Shown here in pieces: positions 59,063-64,000 of a stretch of DNA of 64,000 nt. The stretch comes from Rhynchospora pubera. Lineage: Eukaryota; Streptophyta; Magnoliopsida; Poales; Cyperaceae. The notes beneath the pieces were generated by a model. That model saw nothing but the letters and a program-made list of their open reading frames with translations. It searched no databases and was not told where the DNA came from. The translations under genes and the position numbers were made by a program. How positions within the stretch are numbered: the first letter of the stretch is position 1; the number at the start of each line of letters is the position of its first letter. The stretch lies in assembly GCA_028095005.1 (NCBI GenBank), contig CM051463.1, forward strand, positions 61,170,251-61,234,250. The letters are read 5' to 3'.

Positions 59063-59572
59063 GAAAGAAGATATTCGCGGAAGAGGACCTTCTTCCTATC
59101 TTAATCCTGAGCGTTTGGATTTTTCCTCCAGGAATATGCCTCTTCCGAAATATCCCTTATTCCTAGCGCATCCAAATGATCCGAACACGTGTGATTAGTC
59201 CGAACACTTCTGCATTGCACATCACCCACTCACGAGGCGAAAAGCATTCTCTTCTCGCCATTCTTTTCTTTTAGGTACGGTTGATAAAAACTGGGATGTT
59301 GTGACTCGTGAATGCTCATGTGACATGTGCATTTGTTTAGAAATTCTGATTCTCTATATACCATGTTTTCTTAGCGCATGTCTTTATCTAAAATTTGAGC
59401 TCTTCAATAGAAGTGTGCATTACAAAAATTAGCTTATTGCTATTAAATTATTAAATTTGATGTATTCAAGAGATCAAGGAATCAAATTCATGTGCGTAGG
59501 GGGGATGGTTAACTTTGTAACATTTTTGTATGTGATCTAGTGACTCGGTAAAAAGAGCATTGAAACCCTGCA

Positions 59573-59715
59573 TTTTTTTTTTTGAAGAAAGATGGAAGTT
59601 TGTGCCATCCAACTTTTTTTTAATAATTAAAGATGCATGTGAAATTAGAACCTTTGACCCCATGAAAGCCAGCCTAGTACTTCTTTTACTATTATAATCC
59701 ACTAGGCCACATGCC
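59573..59715 (-). mobile_element. tRNA-derived SINE-like insertion
   Basis: On the minus strand a box-A match TGGCCTAGTGG is followed by a box-B-like GGTTCTAATTTC about 45 bases on, and the element ends in an A-rich tail. The target duplication is not clear. Confidence 0.45.
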
Positions 59716-60514
59716 GCATACACCTTTAATTTTTAAAAAAAAAGTTAGATGACAAAAATATTTCTCTTTTTTTCGAAAAAAACTTTGAGACATTATTTGT
59801 TCAAAAAATTTAGAAGTTAAAAATATCGTTGTCAAATGTTTTAAAAGTGGAAATATGCAACGAAAGAAAAATAAGAAAGTGAATTCTATTTTCAGTCTTA
59901 CAGCGACATTGCTGAGAAAAAAGAAGAAATGCAATACTTTTTTCCCTTAACTTTGACTCGTTGGCTGTAGTTTTTCTAGGTAAGTTGCGAATGTTTCATT
60001 TAACTTAAATTGCAAAAAAAAAAAAAATACATTTTTTGTGTGTGTTGGGGGATATCGAGCAAGAAGTGCTCTATGCAGTTCTTCATCACCACTGTCCGAT
60101 CTAATTGCGACGGTTAAGGTTCACGGATCATACGGATCTGATATTAAATACGGAACGTCTATTATTGATCGAACGGGTGTAATGTCGAATTCCACTTTGC
60201 AGGACTGCAAAGGATATCATTCCTGGGAGCCTAAATCATGTTTGTCAATTTACGGGGCAATTTTAAAAGAGTGATCAGTTTTGATATTCGTGCTAAACAG
60301 TGCAAAAAATACTTCAGTATCGTCAAATGAAATAAATTTATATTTTTTGTATTGAGCAAGTTTTTAAATTTTACCGAAATAACACCGTTATGACTTAAAT
60401 AACGAATTTTTGGAGCGTATCAACGTTACAATAACCAAACATGAAACAATGATAGTGTTATATTTTCAAAAAAATCGGCGATATAATTTAAAATTTTTGC
60501 ATTTGGCAGCATAA
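59716..60514. other. Intergenic, no gene seen
   Basis: A 78-codon frame at 60038-60274 shows no family features. The stretch around 60090-60250 has a MITE-like look (GATCTAATTGCGACGG) but no matching ends. Confidence 0.4.
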
Positions 60515-62257
60515 TGTTGGAGTTATGTCCTAAAAGTCAATAATTTAATGACTTAAATATTAGTTTATGTTATGGATGATATTTTATCATTTGTTCCTAA
60601 GTTTATTATTGACAGATTATTCAGGTTGAGGATCTGAATTGTGGATCTCTGTGGATCATTCTTTAGAATGACAATAATAAATCTAAATGGTCCATAATCT
60701 TGATAATTAACAAGGAACATTAATTATCATATAAGATTAGTATGCAAGTTAAATGATGATTAAGTTCTACAAATCATAGGTAAAGAGTTACCAACTTAAT
60801 TGCATATGTATATGTTATGGAACATAGTACAGGACTTGACCCAACGAAATAAACATATGGATTGTGTTATGTGTCATTGTTTATTTCGTTATGATTTTGG
60901 TTCTAAGTTTGAGATGATTATCTTTTCCACATGAGGATAGGTTCTATAAATCTTGTCTACCGCTGATTCCCGTTAAGGGCTGCTATACGGACTTTATTTA
61001 TGTTCTCTTGAATTGTGCGGGGAAAAGCTAATCATCAAGAAAACCGTATGTCCCTCATTAATTCACTTAGTGAGTGACGATATCTATTTGGGCCCCATGA
61101 TGGAGTTGGATCGTATGCGCGCAACTAAGCGATCAACTCTAGATCAAGAAACGTATAATCTGCAAGAATGACACATTCCTATCTTGGATTATACGATGAT
61201 ATCGTGTGACATAAGAATCGAAATAGAGAAATACTTTTATTCTCTTATGCAGGATTTAAATACTGTAGCAGTACACTATTTATGCGAATTGGGAATCATA
61301 ACGTGTTGCTAGATACCGCTTATGATTATTGGGATTAAAATAACGATTTAATTTCATGTCCAACTTAGCATAAATTCTCAAAGGGTCACACATAATAAGG
61401 TGTTTAACCATACGTGCATTATTTATTTATTTGCAATAGTGAGTATTGCAAAATATGATAAGTTGATTAATTAATTATATACCGTTGTGAACCGTTATAA
61501 TTAATTAAGTCAAATGGATCATATTGAAATAAATTAATGCATTGTTTAATCTCTAAATAATTATTATTAAATAATTATTTATAAACAACACACTTGATTT
61601 ATTGGGCTTTTATTTATTGATAAATTAAATGTCCAATTAAATAGCAATTGAATGGGGCCTTTAATTAATAGAATTGAGGACCTATAGAGATGAGCTTGTG
61701 GCCCATCTAGGCCCATAAAGAGGCCGGCCTCATTGAGGTGGTAGGTGGGGTGACACACCATGTAATTTATTACAACTTGGTGCTAGGGTTTGGAGCCTAT
61801 ATAAGGACCTAAGTGGAGGCTCCTTGCGAGATTCTCTCTCTTCCTCTCCTAGCCGCCACCCTCTCTCCCTCCATGGCCATGCGCCTCCCTCTTTCTTCCC
61901 CACACAATTGCTCATGTGTTGAGCTCTCTCTTCCACAAATTAATTGGTGAATTAATTGAAGAAAGGGAAAGCTTTGGGATTAGACTTGTTATTCTCATCG
62001 CTAGCACGATTCGAGAATAACTTGGTTAATACCTTAGTGGACTCAAGGCGGGTGATTTGGAGGCGATTGGAGAGCAACCCCATCGATTTCTAAGCCGTAG
62101 GATCGAGCCTCTTGATTACAATATCAAGAGAGGTAAATTTCCACCTATCTCTTGTGTCGAATTGAGCTTTTGCACTAGATCCTTGCTTGTTCTTTGTTTA
62201 ATTGGATTAATTAAGCGTAATTAGTCTTAAAATTAAAATTGAGCGATTTCCTAACAC
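60515..62257. mobile_element. Solo LTR, family 1, copy 2
   Basis: 1743 bp, TGTTGG...CCTAACA, perfect 5-bp duplication CATAA (60510-60514 and 62258-62262). Aligns with 25667-27438, strongest in the left half, for example AGGTTGAGGATCTGAATTG. A TATA-like TATATAAGG at 61798-61806 probably marks the LTR promoter. No internal region. Confidence 0.8.
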
Positions 62258-62642
62258 ATAAAACGGATGGATCATTCAACTTACAGAAATTTTTTTTTTT
62301 GCTAAATACAAATTCATACCAATCTCTAATTCGTTTAGATTTTAGAATTTTGATTTTGTTTTTTTGCATTTTGACTTGTTAATTTTTATATTTAAAATAT
62401 TTTTCAAGTAATTGATAAGATACACTAGTTGTATAATTATTATTTTATACACATTGTTTTTTCTCCGTTATATCACCAATATAATACCGAATTGCTAAAT
62501 CAACTCTTACTGTTATATCGTAAAAATCGCATTTTAAAACCTTGGTATTGAGTAATAACATACGTTGATGCAAGTAAGATAATTTGGACAATTTGACACT
62601 TTTTTTTTATGAACAGACCATATTTACGGAGCACACTCAAGT

Positions 62643-62908
62643 ATGCCGGTCAACGATATAACCGTTATACACTTCACTGTTTTGTTCCGTTTATATGAAA
62701 CAGAATTTTGTTTCGTTTCAAAAACGGAACGATAAATTAAATGCATTTCGTAATACGTTTAGATGAAACACAGTTGAAATTTAGACATTCTGTCACGTTC
62801 TGCCAAAATAGAACGACTAACGAAAATTCCAACATGTACCGTTATAGACACGGAACGACAAACGAAATGGCTCATTCGGCGTCAGTTTCACACGTTTGAC
62901 AGGCCTAT
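62643..62908. mobile_element. Small hAT-like element, AACGGAAC-rich
   Basis: 266 bp, perfect 8-bp duplication ACTCAAGT (62635-62642 and 62909-62916). The ends ATGCCGGTCAACG and CGTTTGACAGGCCTAT are imperfect inverted repeats. Same family as 45002 and 58626. Confidence 0.75.
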
Positions 62909-62916
62909 ACTCAAGT

Positions 62917-64000
62917 TGGCATTCTCGCAGATAAGAGTCTGGTTCATCTCGGAATGAAACATTACTGATGCCAACTTTTTTTCTCCCTTCTTTTCCGCTG
63001 TTTGTTCACTGTCTTTGTACACTGCTTTCAAGTTTCAATTTGTTTCCTTTCGAACTGCGGTCTTTCCCTTTACATTTTGTAAATGTTGTATGAACAGTCT
63101 TTCAATTTTAATTTTATAATCTGCTAAAAGTTCATATAAAAAAATATATATTTTGTTATTTACCTCCTGACGGCTTTTTACTCTGATTTTTTTCTTTCTA
63201 TTTCTACACTGTTTTCTAATTCTTCCCTTTTGTTTTTGTTAATTTTGGTTTATTATTTTATGTACTTTTAGCAGCTTGCTGAAAACTTTATTTAGCAATA
63301 CGATGAACTTCACCTCCATTTTTTTTTTTAATATATATTGGCCCGCAATAGAAACAAGAAAAACGATATACCATGTACCAACCATATTATATGAGCAAGA
63401 AAGGCAAACTGTTTAGATCTGTGTTCCGCATCATGGATAAAATAAAACTGTCCCACTTAGGCCTTACTCCACAAGACGTGAACGAAAAAGAAAAAGAAAG
63501 GGATAACTGTCCAAAGTCTATTTAAAAACTCATCATCGTCCAAAATTCGCAAATTTGAAGGGAAATTAATCAAAGAGAACGAGAGAAAATGAAGATGAAC
63601 TCTTCTATAAAGTATCATAAAACCATGGTTCTGAAACTCGGATTTGGACTCGGACTCGAAGTGTGGGATCAACAAGTTGAATCGGATGACTCGGAAAAAC
63701 TCGGACGACTCGGATCGAAAACTCGGAGTTTCATAAATAGTCTTTTTAAATGTCTTAAAAATCAGAAAAAAATATTGAATAATAAAAAAATATTTTTTAA
63801 TAATGATACTTTCAATAAAACATATTAATATATCAGTTAGAATTGTAGAGAATAAAATTTTCAATTTTTTTATGTTATTGGATTATTTTTTTGGTCAAGA
63901 ATCACCTTGTTTGAAAATTATTTCACTTATTGAATTATCTGGACCATTTGATCTGGAAAAATTGAAAAAAAAATGAAGCAATGGAGGTGTCCAGTACTGA
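62917..64000. other. Intergenic to window end, no gene seen
   Basis: The AT-rich frames at 63457-63864 and 63589-63828 lie on opposite strands of the same bases and neither shows a family signature. A gene cut by the window end cannot be excluded. Confidence 0.4.

Noticed and set aside
61579..61936. Short frames within the solo LTR
   Set aside because: They overlap the TATA-like and leader region of the LTR and are not kept in the other copy.
63457..63864. Two overlapping frames on opposite strands near the window end
   Set aside because: AT-rich, mutually exclusive and without recognisable features.

Overview
The window is plant nuclear DNA from a flowering plant. The evidence is an Athila-type Ty3 retrotransposon primed by tRNA-Asp, an intronless organellar PPR gene, a five-exon secreted GDSL esterase/lipase gene and a plant mobile domain (PMD) gene. 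The rest is AT-rich intergenic DNA packed with nested MITEs, solo LTRs and SINE-like insertions. I cannot name the species. All calls come from reading the sequence; no database search was run.

Layout. 1-33.8 kb is an old tandem duplication. Unit 1 (1 to about 19.4 kb) and unit 2 (about 20.2 to 33.8 kb) share, in the same order, a leading segment, a 2.9-kb segment holding a broken PPR copy, a broken PMD copy and a multi-exon gene remnant. Unit 1 is split by a complete 11.4-kb Athila element (2576-13982; target duplication GCTTG). Unit 2 carries a Mutator-like element (24978-27656) that itself holds a 1.8-kb solo LTR. The intact PMD gene (36269-38362, minus) and intact PPR gene (41446-43299, minus) follow. 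From 44 kb on come a SINE-like insertion, a 2.5-kb hAT-like element with exon-like cargo, a solo LTR of a second Athila family, the GDSL gene (50275-53355, plus), a third copy of the multi-exon remnant peppered with MITEs, and a second copy of the 1.8-kb solo LTR.

Only three host genes look intact: PMD, PPR and GDSL. They have unrelated roles and do not form a pathway. PMD and PPR fragments travel together in the older duplicated units, so the locus has grown by local duplication and then decayed under transposon insertion.

The most unusual signal is in the Athila element. A 15-bp near-palindrome (AATCCGGACCGGATT or its complement) occurs in 13 pairs in the 5' LTR and internal region. Every pair has exactly 21 bp between motif starts, and most pairs are grouped as quartets of about 100 bp. 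The quartets sit in the LTR, in the linkers of the polyprotein and in the 3' non-coding part. A solo LTR of a different Athila family (47571-49144) carries an unrelated short palindrome, also in 21-bp pairs.
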